Assembly: GCA_025618425.1 (NCBI GenBank) | Contig: CM046848.1 | Span: 30,979,584-31,043,583, forward strand | Length of the DNA: 64,000 nucleotides | Source: Heliocidaris tuberculata | Lineage: Eukaryota; Echinodermata; Echinoidea; Camarodonta; Echinometridae | Direction of reading: 5' to 3' | Made by a program: the position numbers and the translations under genes | In this document: piece by piece, positions 31,111 to 44,404 of the stretch | How the letters are laid out: every line of letters starts with the position of its first letter | Numbering within the stretch: position 1 is the stretch's first letter | The notes under the pieces: model-generated | Told to the model about the DNA's origin: nothing | The model's database searches: none | The model's input: the letters and a program-made list of their open reading frames with translations, nothing else

Positions 31111-31597
31111 TAGACATCCATGGTTACAGTCACATTGTTACATTGCTGTCTAATACAAGATTTTGCTCTGATACTCAGCTATCAATGCATAATGTACTTT
31201 GAACTACTTAAGTATACAGTGACCCTTAATAGTGTGTTAGACAGTGCTCAGTTATCATGAGTTAAAATTTGTAAAATTGGCTCTTTCATAATGCTTACAG
31301 CAAATCTTGAGTTCTGATTTATGAAATAGAATTTAAAAAGAAACTGGCTTTAAGTAATTCTCTATGGACATGTATATATGAAGGCTATTTAGAGCAAAGA
31401 AATAAAAAACACTAAGAAAAATATGCTGGAAATCCCATTCACTAGAAAGCATCTACATGTAAATTTGCACATAAAGGAAATCCAATTGCAAGTGAGTCAG
31501 GACTTTTGGGGGGCTAAATTTCCTTATCCTTCTTTGCTCATTATTCCACTTATTTTGCAGTTTCTACCGTCTACCATAGTTATTTAGTAAATATCAT

Positions 31598-32013
31598 TTA
31601 ACCCTTTCAAGACAATTGACCACATTTTGTGGTTTGGCTCAATAACTTTTGATTCAGAGCTGTAAAAAATATACCAGATACATGAGTAGAAAGAGCAAAA
31701 ATTTCTGCACACACCGTGTCCATTTTTGTTACATGAAAATATTGCGTTTGATCCCAGGAATTTTAAAAAGGAGAATAAGATTTAAAATCCTTAAATTGGC
31801 AACACATTTAGAGGTTCAAAATCATTGTTTTTTATCAAAATTGGCAACTTTTTCAACTTTTCGCCAATTCTTTTAGACATGTATATTGTTTTCAAAGACA
31901 TTACCCCTTATTACAATCTTGTAGTACTAAAAGAAAAATATTATTGTTGCCAATTTGAAGAACAAAATGTGATCAATATAGCCCTGAAATAATTCCTGTC
32001 CTGAAAGGGTTAA
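31598..32013 (+). mobile_element. piggyBac-like MITE, copy 2
   Basis: 416 bp from TTAA to TTAA with inverted ends CCCTTTCAAGACA and TGTCCTGAAAGGG. It is the cleanest copy for defining the family termini. Confidence 0.9.
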
Positions 32014-33329
32014 TTGAATATACATGTGTACATGTAATGTAGTCTTGAACATTCATTGTCTGTTTGGTTTGATTATTATCCCATCATAAAAAGAACTCAA
32101 GATTATTGTTAAATCATGTTTTCTTGAAATCCAGGAGACCTTAAATCAAACTACCGTAAGGATGAAATGTACAAAACCACGTCAAAATGTAGCAAAAATG
32201 CATACAATCGTTTCTGATATCGTATTTAGCAAGTAACTCAATTACAGCTCATGAAACCTGCATGCAACAATCAATCAAACACCCATAATTACATAATAAC
32301 TCAAATTGAGCACAAATAAAGCAATATCCTTTTCAGAGCTGAGCAATATTAACAGTAATTATAATATTAGATCAAAAACATAGAAAGGAATACTGAATAA
32401 GTCATTAAATCTTATCGACTACCATCATGAAATCAATCAATCACTAAATTGTGTCATGTTACATGTAATGGGAACGATCAACAAAGCTTTAAGCAATTTG
32501 AATTTGATTAGAAATATCTTTCTAATTTCAACATCACCTCTGCATTTTGATATCATTAAAAAGACAAGATTTATTTCCCTTCACAATCATATAAAGATAG
32601 CCCATTTGTAATGGATGGTACTTTGTGAGGTGCAGTGCAAAATGAAACCCTGGAAAATTAATTGCTGTCAAAGGTAGATTTTCTTCAATAAACCAAATTA
32701 AAATTGTTCCCTTGTTGCCATATTGCTATCATTGTATGTGTTACAAATTTGAAAGCCTCTTCACTTTAATATTTTCAATACTTTTCAATCCCTCTAAAAA
32801 CAAAATCAGAAAAACGAAATGGGTTAATGATGGATTGTTATGTTCTGCAAATAAAGAAAGGAATTTGATTCAAAGTCATGTCTTTTGAATGGTGATGTTC
32901 ATAGACATGTACAAGGAAAAGGTTATGAATAAATAATCATGAACAAGTCACATGTACAGTGACCTAAAAATATCAAAATTCAAGTGAAAATAGACATATA
33001 CATGTACACGCAGAAATGCATTTTTCATTTGAATATTGACATTCATGAGAATGCTCTAAGTAGAATAGTAGATCTATATTCAGGTCACAGGCTTATTTGC
33101 AGCTAACTTCCATTTCAGTAGGATCACCTTTACATTGAAGGCAAGTGGTTTAGTAAGTTTACCTTGAAATAACCTTTTATTTCAATGCAAAATATTAGAT
33201 TCCATCTTTTTAGGGTCTACATTCATGAGTATAAATAAAGTTGTAGAAACACAGGAACTACATGTAGATAAACTGAAGGCTAACTACACATCCAGTTTAC
33301 CCTTATTTAAGAAAATGTAAATCCTACCT
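32014..33329. other. Intergenic, no gene seen
   Basis: AT-rich, no framed exon, few simple repeats. It could contain regulatory sequence of ALDH9A1, but nothing specific is visible. Confidence 0.45.
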
Positions 33330-33339
33330 ATCCATAAAT

Positions 33340-33875
33340 TATTAACTCTCGATACCGCAATTTTCATGTTCAAACTATCTAACAACCTTCTCCCTTTGGT
33401 TTATAATGACTATTTTACTCTAAATTGTTTCATTCACAATTAAAATACTAGGAATGCGCAAAATATCCATCTTCCTCTCAATCGCACATGGGTAACACAA
33501 AATTCAATCTTTTATAATGGCCCAATCCTTTGGAACAGCCTCCCAACTAAATTTAAGAATAGTATGATTGTAAAACAATTTAAATGATCTTATAAGCGAC
33601 ATCTTCTTGATTCACAATGTTAAATGTACTAGATTATTGTACATGTATATGTTTCCCCGTCTTTTCTTCTTTCCTTTCTTTAGTGTTATGAACTTCTGTA
33701 CACTTGATATTCTATCATTTCTTATAACTTTGTTTTTATGTACTCTGTATGAAGGGGTCATTTTTAACAAGCCTATTTGTGCTTTCCATGATCCCGCCAC
33801 AATTATTTATTATACTGATTTGTATTGATTTTTTGTAATATGTTTTTATGGTGGAAATAAAAAAATGAAATGAAG
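33340..33875 (+). pseudogene. LINE ORF2 C-terminus and 3' UTR (CR1/L2-like)
   Basis: Translation with one internal stop gives FKLSNNLLPLVYNDYFTLN, then NAQNIHLPLNRTWVTQNS and IFYNGPILWNSLPTKFKNS, ending KQFK followed by YKRHLL. This is the conserved C-terminal end of CR1/L2-type non-LTR retrotransposon proteins. About 200 bp of 3' UTR follow, ending in GGTGGAAATAAAAAAATG and a TGAAA-type tail (about 33875). It is 5'-truncated and inactive. Confidence 0.75.
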
Positions 33876-34499
33876 AAAATCAAACATGTTCATTTGTTTG
33901 GCACAACAAATTTTTTTGGCAACATTCGTGAACACCCTGTGAACTTTCACAACCTAGTCGCAACTTAGCCGTGTCAGTGCGTGTCAATGCATGCCAGTGC
34001 ATGCCATCAGCAGTGACATGCATGTTCTGGACTAGCTCACAACTAGTTCATAAATAAGTTGCTCAAATCTGCGCACTCATTACGAATACTCCCCGCCGTT
34101 TTCGCATACGCATGTAGAACATGTGATCAAAACATGTGGTCTTTTCGACTGATCTCTACATAAGAAATCTTAATCAGCTTTCCCTCCTTAAATTGGCAGC
34201 AGTTAATCTTATTTCACTCCTACATAGTTTGAAAAAATAAAAAATGTTTATGAAATGAACCAGTGTGAATGAAAATTGCAAAATTTAACCAAAAAAATTG
34301 CCAATTTGTACACCAGAATAGTGAATTGGCCTATATATTTTACACTGCATTGCCAGTTCCAAGACTGTAATGATTAGTGTCAATTAAATAGATCCGATCA
34401 TGAAAGGCACAATGTACTGCACTGATAATAAATTAAAAATTTTCTGGGATTTTTTTATCCTTCTGCTCATGTATAATTTGTAATTCCTGGCAGTCTCTA

Positions 34500-34915
34500 T
34501 TAACCCTTTCGAGATAATTGACCACATTTTGTGGTTTGACTCAATAACTTTTGATTCAGAGCCCCCCAAAATATACCAGATAAATAAATAGAAAGAGTAA
34601 ATTTTCTGCACACACTATGTCCAATTTCGTTGCATGACCATATTGCATTAGATGCCAGAAATTTAAAAAAATGAGAATAAGCTTTGAAATCTTTAAATTG
34701 GCAACACATTAAGAGGTACAAAATCATTGTTTTTACATCAGAATTGGCAATTTTTCAACTTTGCAACAAAATTTCTAACCATGTATAATGTTTTCAAAGA
34801 CATTACACCTTATTAGAATGATGTAGCACTAAAAGAAAAATATTATTGTTGCCAATTTGAAGAATGAAATGTGATCAATTTAGCTCTTGAATAATTCCTG
34901 TCCTGAAAGGGTTAA
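34500..34915 (+). mobile_element. piggyBac-like MITE, copy 3
   Basis: Again exactly 416 bp between TTAA sites, in the same orientation as copies 1 and 2. Ends are CCCTTTCGAGATA and ...TGTCCTGAAAGGG. Confidence 0.9.
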
Positions 34916-35449
34916 GAGATTTCCAAAAACCTCATGAAAAGGAGACACTGAACTAATCCAGTCGATCCCGAACAATCATGAAAATGAATGACAAATTGAT
35001 GCGTAAACAATTATTACCCATGGCGTAAACTGTTTGTGAATCAGACTTGACCCCCCAATTTGGCAATGACAACTCAATGGCATGCACTGGTACGCAATAA
35101 CGCGGGCCTGTACGGGACCAAAATGCGGGCAAGTGTAAATGGGGCATTAGTTTCATGTTTATTTGAATACTATTCTTAAAACAATGTTCTGAATATTCAA
35201 TTAGTTTTTCACTATTTGAAAAATCAAGGCCACAAAATCTGTGTGTATCAGTAATTAATTCAGGGCACAATAAATGTCATTGTGCATTGCAGCTGAAATC
35301 CCAGAGCATATCTCTTTTAACCCAGAGGCCAGAGTCATGAATTATTAATATTAACTTGTTAATGACACTGGACAGCAAAAGTTTGGCAGAATGGACCACT
35401 TATCCAATGAACAAGGTTATAATATAACCCACTTATACATGTACAACCT

Positions 35450-35745
35450 TATCTAAGGATAACCTTGTACTCCAGAGCACGTAGGAAAATGCCCATTGAT
35501 TGCTGTACACAGATTTCTCTCGGTCTGTGTATTGTGTGCGCTCGCTGATGTGAGGTGAGCTGAGCGCGGAGCGTGCGGTGTAGAAAACACTTAGCCAACA
35601 CCGCCGCATAGCACTTCGCTCGGGTGTACTTCCGAAGGTTTGTGAAGGCAAATTTCACAGCGCTCACGCTCGTGATGTGCTTGAAGCTTGATTCGACAGA
35701 CCTGTCGATCGGGCGATCGGGCAATTGAAAGTTGTTGGTGGGAAA
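35450..35745 (-). promoter_or_regulatory. CpG-richer block, candidate upstream promoter of ALDH9A1
   Basis: It stands out from the AT-rich surroundings by many CpG dinucleotides (for example GCGCTCGCTGATG, GAGCGCGGAGCGTGCGG and GATCGGGCGATCGGGC). It lies 6.5 kb upstream of the ALDH9A1 start codon. Open frames on the minus strand show no known domain. Linking it to ALDH9A1 is speculation based on position and on the possible 5' noncoding intron. Confidence 0.3.
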
Positions 35746-36419
35746 TGTTCCTGCTGGTGTGAAACTTTATTGTATGTACTTAACTTGTGACTGTTTTTGC
35801 ATGACCGAATTTTGCCGAGCATCAATAATTTACAAGATGTCAAAATTATGGCAGTGCCGTGGTAAGCCAATGCCGTGAATTTACTAGATGTCAAAATTAT
35901 GGCAATGCCGTGGCAAACCAATGCCATGGATCAAAGTAAAACTTTAAGTCTAATATAATGAGGGCCTGTAGGTCTACGTGAATATCTGAATGATAGACCT
36001 ATTTAGTATTTGGTTGTTATTGATTTTTTTTGGTTATGTTCCTGGAAATTAAATAGATGAAATAAATAAATAAAGTAAATAAAGATATTTCTATTTTCAA
36101 CTATGTAGTTTCCTGTTGAACTAGGGCCCGGTGTCATACATTTATTTCTTTCAACTTTTTTTGTACTATATGCCTGGTCCAATCCCAAGCCAAGCACTTG
36201 CGCTTTCACATCTACAATTCTACACTGTTTTTGAAAGTTGATTTATTATTTTAAGCTTCTTGTTTTTTAGTATCGGAGTATTCCTATTTTTCATTCAAAA
36301 TATTTTGATTGTTTACTTTTATTCTTCTCATGTTGTTGAAGTTACTTGTTGGGATTCTTAGCCCCGGTCCCCTCTATAAACATTTTTTTTTACTTTACCA
36401 TGATATGCATGGGCTGCGG

Positions 36420-36420
<1 letters not shown>

Positions 36421-36467
<47 letters not shown>

Positions 36468-36475
36468 ACACACAC
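36421..36475. repeat. Poly(C) tract followed by (CA)n
   Basis: 33 consecutive C and then about 11 CA units. Confidence 0.95.
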
Positions 36476-37692
36476 GTTTGTGAGCAGACATGTTTCATGA
36501 ATTCACCAGAAAAAAGGTTAGAAACTGTCATTATTCAAATGAAATAAAATCAGCCCCTCGTCCCCGACTTTCAAAAACGCTCCGCGGCCCAGGCTGATAT
36601 GCAACTCCAGGGAGCCGGGAGCGCCGCCGACTTTGTAAAAAAATTATGTGATATACTGGATCTGATTTTTGATGGTATATCTTCATGTAAATATATTGTA
36701 TTTGTTGTTGTTTTTTCTATGTATGTTTTTATCCAATAAAAAGCTTATTTTAAAGTCTTCTCTTTGTATGTTTGCATTGCTTTCTATATGATTAATTTTC
36801 CTACAATCGCTTCAACAAGCCTGATATCCACTTGTAGTTGTTCATTTTATTTCAAGTGACAGTACTCTAACTATGCCTTCTGGCCTCTATTTTACATTAA
36901 TGATTTATTGTACGCAAATGACTTTTAGCAATATTGAATTTTATAATTTCACTTTGAACAGATTCCTCTTTTTTCCGAGCTGTCTTCAATTCCTCGAAAT
37001 AAAAACTTACAATACTCATGAATCAACATTTATGGTTCCCATATTTTTTAGCTTTTGTTCTTTGTTACTGAAGAAATATGCATGTGAACTTTGCATCCAT
37101 CAGTAACACCAGTTCTTAAAAGGATAGTTTATCAATAAAAGAATTGATTTAGAAATTATGTTTAAAACATTTAAAACATTCCATGCTTTATTTTTCAGTG
37201 CTGCAAGCAGCTGCATCGGGCTTAACATAATCATGTGCTGTCATCAAAGCGTCACATGTCCAGGGGAGTAGTTAGAAAGGGGGGGGGGGGGGCGTGACCC
37301 TGTGAAATTATTATTATTTTACAATTATTTTTGCTTGCTTGTTTGTCAAAAAAGGAGAAAAGAATGATAGACAGTTTCTTTTAAAAATATAACTTCACAA
37401 ACGGCGCCTCATAACGACAAGGGTAGGCAGTATTTTTTCCCCGTCCGATTTTCCTATCATGGCCACCATACCACCGACAATGCTCCGATAGTAGAGACGA
37501 CTTGCTTTGGAAGGTGGTAAGATTTGTCTTTTTTATCATTAAGTTTGAAAAATTAATGATAATTTTACCAGCTAGACCTAGCTTCAATACCTAGTCACCC
37601 CTCCGGAGTAAATAATTTACTTCATGGTGAGGTAAAAGAGCGTGAGTTAGGTGAAACTTAGTTTCAACGTACACGTAATGTAAGAGGAGTAC
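36476..37692. other. Intergenic, no gene seen
   Basis: A TCCAATAAAAAGCTTATTTT segment near 36731 looks like a retroelement or transcript 3' end. A G tract with CGTGACCC lies at 37278-37300. No coding exon recognised. Confidence 0.4.
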
Positions 37693-37757
37693 AGGGTTAT
37701 AATCATAACCTAGTAGACACCACTCATCCAATGTACTAGGTTATGATTATAACCTAT
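37693..37757. repeat. Short foldback, 21-bp arms
   Basis: GGTTATAATCATAACCTAGT and TACTAGGTTATGATTATAAC are inverted around a ~20-bp loop. A shorter version (CAAGGTTAT...ATAACCTTG) lies at 35412-35470. Confidence 0.8.
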
Positions 37758-38339
37758 ATGGTCATGGTGAAAACACATAAGGGCTGCCCTCTACTGCTGT
37801 ACTACTGCCAGCAACAATAAACAAATGCAGATTTCCTCCCTCCACACAGAGAGGGCAGCAGTACAGAACGATAATTAGTCTGGACAGACCTGTGCGATGC
37901 ACAATAGACCGGTTCTGTAATGCAGTGGCGGATTTAAGGGGGGGGGGCACATCCGGCCCGTGCCCCCCCCCCCCCCTTGGAAGAAAAGTATGCATTGCGC
38001 CCCTCCTTTTATTTCCCAAAACCTTTTTTTTTTTTTTTTTTGCTTGTCATAAAAACCTGCATTTGTGTGCCCCCCCCTTAACCTGGAAGGCTCTTTGAAG
38101 AGAGAGAAAAAAAAAGCTGACGCTACTCTTCACAGAGCCTGGTTTTTAATCTTGCTCTGCAATAGAGCAGCCATTTTAGAGCCTAAAGAACCTCTTGAAA
38201 ATCACATTTACCGTGAGCCAGCTTCTCTCATCTCCTCTTCACCACACCATAGCTTTAGAATATTAAAACCTCATTTTTTACTCTAGAATTTAAAAAAATC
38301 GGGAAAAAAAATTTGAAATATTAATTTTAATGGTTACCG

Positions 38340-38640
38340 GTAGGTTGAATGTTGTCCGAAAGACGCCCCGAAAAAGTCTTCACTGCGCTCGTAGACCCGG
38401 AAGTGTCCTGTAATGTCATCGACCTACAGTCAATCACGCAATTTTCAGATCCACCATACGTTAGACAAGACCACTACGAGCGTGCGGGCCTCGCACGCAT
38501 TTTGACCGTACGTCTTCAGCATGCATGCAGTAACATGATTTTGCTGCCCTCTTGTGCCCGATATAGAAGATTACTTTTGGGGGTTCCGTGGTATGAGCCG
38601 CCATTTATAAATTTATCATTTAGACAATTTTTTTGTATAT
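38340..38640. other. CpG-rich patch with unidentified 97-residue frame
   Basis: A + strand open frame from 38349 to 38642 coincides with elevated CpG content. It has no recognisable motif or good splice context, so I do not call it coding. Confidence 0.25.
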
Positions 38641-40107
38641 AATTCAATAATTTACCTTGTCAAATAATTATTCGTATGAAAATGTCATAGAATGAGTACA
38701 GGTATTTATGAATAATAGTTTTCATGTTTTTAATTATTTATAAATGATGATTTAACAATATCCATTATTTATATTTATCTATTTTGCTTTCAAGTATAAA
38801 TGATTTCACAATATTTATTTATGTGGGGGGGGGGGGGGGAGGATTCACTTATCACGATTTATAAATAACAATTGTCACAATATCCAATATCTTTGCTTGA
38901 CACTCTATCCCTTAAAAGGGAATCGGTAACTTTGTGGAGGCTTGATTTAATAAATTGGATTTTTATATCTGTCTTGTATCGTGATGTTCAGAAGGATGAA
39001 TAAATAGCCAGGCATAGAAGGTTTTCAGATATACAACAGGGCTCGACACTAACTGAAAATTTTGGTGGTCCAGTTGGTCCACCAAATTTGACTTATTTTC
39101 ATTTTTGGTGGACCGCACTCAATTTTGGAGGTGCACATTAAATAATAAAATAAATAAGATTTTTTTTTTCAAACGTTTAGAATTATTTGTTTGCGGTATT
39201 GTTTTCAATTTCATGACATGCGCTTGACCTTTCACTTTCACGTACTGTATGTAAAAGCCGTAATTTTCGCGTATTTTGCGAGTTGATGTTGGGATGCGAA
39301 TTTCCAGTTGATTAACGACTGCACTAATTTGCGCCGCAAAAAAAAGTGAAGCCTGAGAAACCAGACCTCAGATCGCTATGATCAGGGAGGAGATGATGAT
39401 TAAAGTTTAAATTTTCACCTTAATCTGCTCTTATAAAATGCTAGCACTTAATGTACATAAATTCTGCTACATGAAAGTTGGTTAGACATTCAAAAATTGA
39501 CTTGAATTTCATTTTTATTCTAGCTCAGTGCTAAAATCTTCTTTTGCCTTAAAGTGGGCTTGCTAAAGTAAAGTGCTTAAATTTGATCTGAATACAAGTT
39601 AAGCCAGTTTACTTAGCCAAAGCCAAATGCTAAGTAAAATGCTAACTTAATGTGCGTTTTTAAAGAAACTGTCTATCATTTGTATATGTTTTTCCACTTA
39701 ATTGATAAAGGGAGAAGGGAGAGGGAGAGGGAGAGGGAGAGGGAGAGGCTGAAAATTTTTTGGATCTGTAAATAAACTATTGTTGTAACTAAGCATGATA
39801 TTTGTTGGGATTTTTTTACTTAAGTATTCGTAATGCTCTTGTTTAATGTGTCTGAGCAATTTACTCTGTTGATTTAAGCTTATCACACTTTTTCTTAATA
39901 ATAACATTGTTTAACCAAGGAAATGGAGGTCCCATGGTGACCTCCAAAAATGTTACAATCGCCGATCCCCTCCCAAATCAAGGAAAGAGCTCAACGCGAT
40001 GTTCAAATTCGTCACACATTTCAACAAAACGTTCGCGTGTTGAAGATAAACAGCGAGTGCTAGTGATGTGCATGTACTGTGTAACATGATTGTTTAAATT
40101 GCTATTT

Positions 40108-43080
40108 TGTGTGTGTGAGTGTAATTGGGTTCTTACAGACGTGAATCAATCAGATATGATTATTTACGTCTAGGATCGACCTTTAACGTCACCATCCGAA
40201 AGACGTGACTCAGTCTCAAACCTGGGTCCGCTGAATCAGTTTATAACTTCCACTGCTAGCTGGATTACAGGCGCACGCCACAACGCCCAGTTGTGTGTGT
40301 GTGTATTTGGGTTTTTACAGACGTTATCAATCAGATATGATTATTTACGTCTGGGGACCGACCTTTAACGTCACCATCCGAAAGACGTGACTCAGTCTCG
40401 AACCTGGGTCCGCCGAATCAGTTTATAACTTCCACTGTTAGCTGGATTACAGGCGCACGCCACAACGCCCAGTTGTGTGTGTGTGTGTGTAATTGGGTTT
40501 TTACAGACGTGTATCAATCAGATATGATTATTTACGTCTGGGGACTGACCTTTAACGTCACCATCCGAAAGACGTGACTCAGTTTCGAACCTGGGTCCGC
40601 TGAATCAGTTTATAACTTCCACTGTTAGCTGGATTACAGGCGCACGCCACAACGCCCAGTTGTGTGTGTGTGTGTGTAATTGGGTTTTTACAGATGTGTA
40701 TTAATCAGATATGATTATTTACGTCTGGGGACCGAACTTTAACGTCACCATCCGAAAGACGTGACTCAGTTTCGAACCTGGGTCCGCCGAATTAGTTTAT
40801 AACTTCCACTGTTAGCTGGATTACAGGCGCACGCCACAACGCCCAGTTGTGTGTGTGTGTGTGTGTGTGTATTTGGGTTTTTACAGACGTTATCAATCAG
40901 ATATGATTATTTACGTCTGGGGACCGACCTTTAACGTCACCATCCGATAGACGTGACTCAGTCTCGAACCTGGGTCCGCTGAATCAGTTTATAACTTCCA
41001 CTGTAAGCTGGATTACAGGCGCACGCCACAACGCCTAGTTAACGCCACAACGCCACAACGCCCAGTTGTTTGTTTGTTTGTTTGGTTGTGTTTTAAGGCG
41101 CTTCTCATTCAGTAAGAATATTTGCGCCTTATGTGTGTGTATTTGGGTTTTTACAGACGTTATCAATCAGATATGATTATTTACGTCTGGGGACCGACCT
41201 TTAACGTCACCATCCGAAAGACGTGACTCAGTCTCGAACCTGGGTCCGCTGAATCAGTTTATAACTTCTACTGTTAGCTGGATTACAGGCGCACGCCACA
41301 ACGCCCAGTTGTGTGTGTGTGTGTGTGCAATTGGGTTTTTACAGATGTGTATTAATCAGATATGATTATTTACGTCTGGGGACCGACCTTTAACGTCACC
41401 ATCCGAAAGACGTGACTCAGTTTCGAACCTGCGTCCGCCGAATTAGTTTATAACTTCCACTGTTAGCTGGATTACAGGCGCACGCCACAACGCCTAGTTA
41501 ACGCCACAACGCCACAACGCCCAGTTGTTTGTTTGTTTGTTTGGTTGTGTTTTAAGGCGCTTCTCATTCAGTAAGAATATTTGCGCCTTATGTGTGTGTA
41601 TTTGGGTTTTTACAGACGTTATCAATCAGATATGATTATTTACGTCTGGGGACCGACCTTTAACGTCACCATCCGAAAGACGTGACTCAGTCTCGAACCT
41701 GGGTCCGCTGAATCAGTTTATAACTTCTACTGTTAGCTGGATTACAGGCGCACGCCACAACGCCCAGTTGTGTGTGTGTGTGTGCAATTGGGTTTTTACA
41801 GATGTGTATTAATCAGATATGATTATTTACGTCTGGGGACCGACCTTTAACGTCACCATCCGAAAGACGTGACTCAGTTTCGAACCTGCGTCCGCCGAAT
41901 TAGTTTATAACTTCCACTGTTAGCTGGATTACAGGCGCACGCCACAACGCCTAGTTAACGCCACAACGCCACAACGCCCAGTTGTTTGTTTGTTTGTTTG
42001 GTTGTGTTTTAAGGCGCTTCTCATTCAGTAAGAATATTTGCGCCTTATGTGTGTGTATTTGGGTTTTTACAGACGTTATCAATCAGATATGATTATTTAC
42101 GTCTGGGGACCGACCTTTAACGTCACCATCCGAAAGACGTGACTCAGTCTCGAACCTGGGTCCGCTGAATCAGTTTATAACTTCTACTGTTAGCTGGATT
42201 ACAGGCGCACGCCACAACGCCCAGTTGTGTGTGTGTGTGTGTGCAATTGGGTTTTTACAGATGTGTATTAATCAGATATGATTATTTACGTCTGGGGACC
42301 GACCTTTAACGTCACCATCCGAAAGACGTGACTCAGTTTCGAACCTGCGTCCGCCGAATTAGTTTATAACTTCCACTGTTAGCTGGATTACAGGCGCACG
42401 CCACAACGCCTAGTTAACGCCACAACGCCACAACGCCCAGTTGTTTGTTTGTTTGTTTGGTTGTGTTTTAAGGCGCTTCTCATTCAGTAAGAATATTTGC
42501 GCCTTATGTGTGTGTATTTGGGTTTTTACAGACGTTATCAATCAGATATGATTATTTACGTCTGGGGACCGATCTTTAACGTCACCATCCGAAAGACGTG
42601 ACTCAGTCTCGAACCTGGGTCCGCTGAATCAGTTTATAACTTCTACTGTTAGCTGGATTACAGGCGCACGCCACAACGCCCAGTTGTGTGTGTGTGTGTG
42701 CAATTGGGTTTTTACAGATGTGTATTAATCAGATATGATTATTTACATCTGGGGACCGACCTTTAACGTCACCATCCGAAAGACGTGACTCAGTTTCGAA
42801 CCTGGGTCCGCCGAATTAGTTTATAACTTCCACTGTTAGCTGGATTACAGGCGCACGCCACAACGCCCAGTTGTGTGTGTGTGTGTGTGTGTGTGTATTT
42901 GGGTTTTTACAGACGTTATCAATCAGATATGATTATTTACGTCTGTGGACCGAACTTTAACATCACCATCCGAAAGACGTGACTCAGTCTCGAACCTGGG
43001 TCCGCTGAATCAGTTTATAACTTTCACTGTTAGCTGGATTACAGGCGCACGCCACAACGCCTAGTTAACAACGCCTTATG
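40108..43080 (-). repeat. Head-to-tail array of 14 SINE-like units with 7SL-like head
   Basis: Fourteen ~185-bp units, each marked once by GCTGGATTACAGGCGCACGC (from 40259 to 43037). Read on the minus strand, each unit starts GGGCGTTGTGGCGTGCGCC, continues TGTAATCCAGCTAACAG, has an internal GGACCCAGGTTCGAGACTG, then CGTCTTTCGGATGGTGACG, a terminal hairpin (CAGACGT...ACGTCTG) and an (AC)n tail. The first and third blocks align with the A- and B-box regions of 7SL/Alu RNA, with A-to-B spacing of ~58 nt as in Alu rather than ~44 nt as in tRNA. No unit is coding. Orientation is given for the inferred pol III transcript. Confidence 0.9.
41041..42870 (-). repeat. Higher-order repeat (about 458 bp) within the SINE-like array
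   Basis: Four copies of a compound unit: two different ~185-bp monomers plus a ~105-bp spacer with (GTTT)n and the hairpin AAGGCGC...GCGCCTT. Period marks ACGCCTAGTT at 41031, 41490, 41947 and 42406 give spacings of 459, 457 and 459 bp. The outer monomers (40108-41030 and 42870-43080) lack the spacer. Confidence 0.85.
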
Positions 43081-44404
43081 AAGACTTGCATTTAATTTGA
43101 ACATGAACTATGCCATGTAAAAGTTGGTTAGACATTTAAAAAAATTGGCTTCAATTTCACTTTAATTATAGCTCAAAGCTGAAACCTCATGCCACAATTC
43201 GATCTCTAGTAAAAGACATTTGTACTATTTTATTTAATTTGATTTTTTTGTTAGATTCCTGTTTTTAAAAAAGTTGGTTTTGGTGTCAAAATATTGAATT
43301 TCTCTGAATATCCTTCCTTCTAAAACACGTATAAGTCACGTGACTCACATTCGCGATAGCAGATTTTACGATCGCGATCACGATAGCAGATTTTTGCGAT
43401 CACGATCACGAACATTAGTCATGTGACTATACATGTATTTGAGAATGAAGAATAATTGAAGAAATTCAATAATTTGACACCAAATCTGAATTATTGCAAA
43501 AGGAATTCAATAAAAAATCATATTAAATGAAAGAATATAAAATTTCCTGATCGCCGCGAGCGCTGACATCTCCCGCTAAAAAATTTGGTCGTTAAAAGTT
43601 CGGTTCCTATCGCGAACACGTAAGTCCCGATTTTCCGTCTGTGCGATCGTAGAGATCGATGCACACGCGATACCGAGTTTCGTTGTGGACAAAATTTTAT
43701 TGGCCGATTTAGTCTAAAAACATCGGCAGCAGGAAAACAACATGCGATCGCGAAAAAAATTGGCGGGGATTTCTTAGGTTTTGGACATGATTTTGACTTT
43801 GGATTTTGCTGGAAATATCAGAAGTTCTTCCTAACGGCCAATTTTAAGGTAGGAAATGGATTTTAAAGCGCTGAATTTGAAAGGAAGTATTTTAAACATT
43901 TATCTTACTTTTCCCCCCATACCTTAAGTACATGCGATAGAAAATGACTAGTATTTTTGCATTCGTCCCGCGTAGTGGTCAATATGACCACTATAGTATG
44001 GTGGTTGATCCAGTGTCCGAACCCTTTTCAGAAAATCAACGATAGCAAATAAAATATGAAACGAATATCTGTCAAACTATACATATTGAATGCTCAAAGT
44101 CCTACAAAAAAAGAAGTTGATGGAATTTTAAAAAGACAACGTAGATTTAGTACGATATTCCCTTCCGAGTGAACCCCTTCCCAACGACGCGGCGTTTTGG
44201 TCCCTTGAAAAAGGTACCGTAATTCCGAACGTGTGAAACCTATGGGAAAAAGACACAACCTTGGTATCAATAGTGTGGTTTTCATACGCGTAATCCCACG
44301 CGTATGAAAACCCATTTTAGGCGCTTAACTTTACACGTTCGGTAATACAATCTGTTCGGAATTACAATACTTGACTATATTACGTGGTGTGCCTCAGCCC
44401 AGTC

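Noticed and set aside
40108..43080. CRISPR-like regular array
   Set aside because: Units are ~185 bp, eukaryotic SINE-like, head-to-tail with (AC)n tails and no short unique spacers. This is not a CRISPR array.
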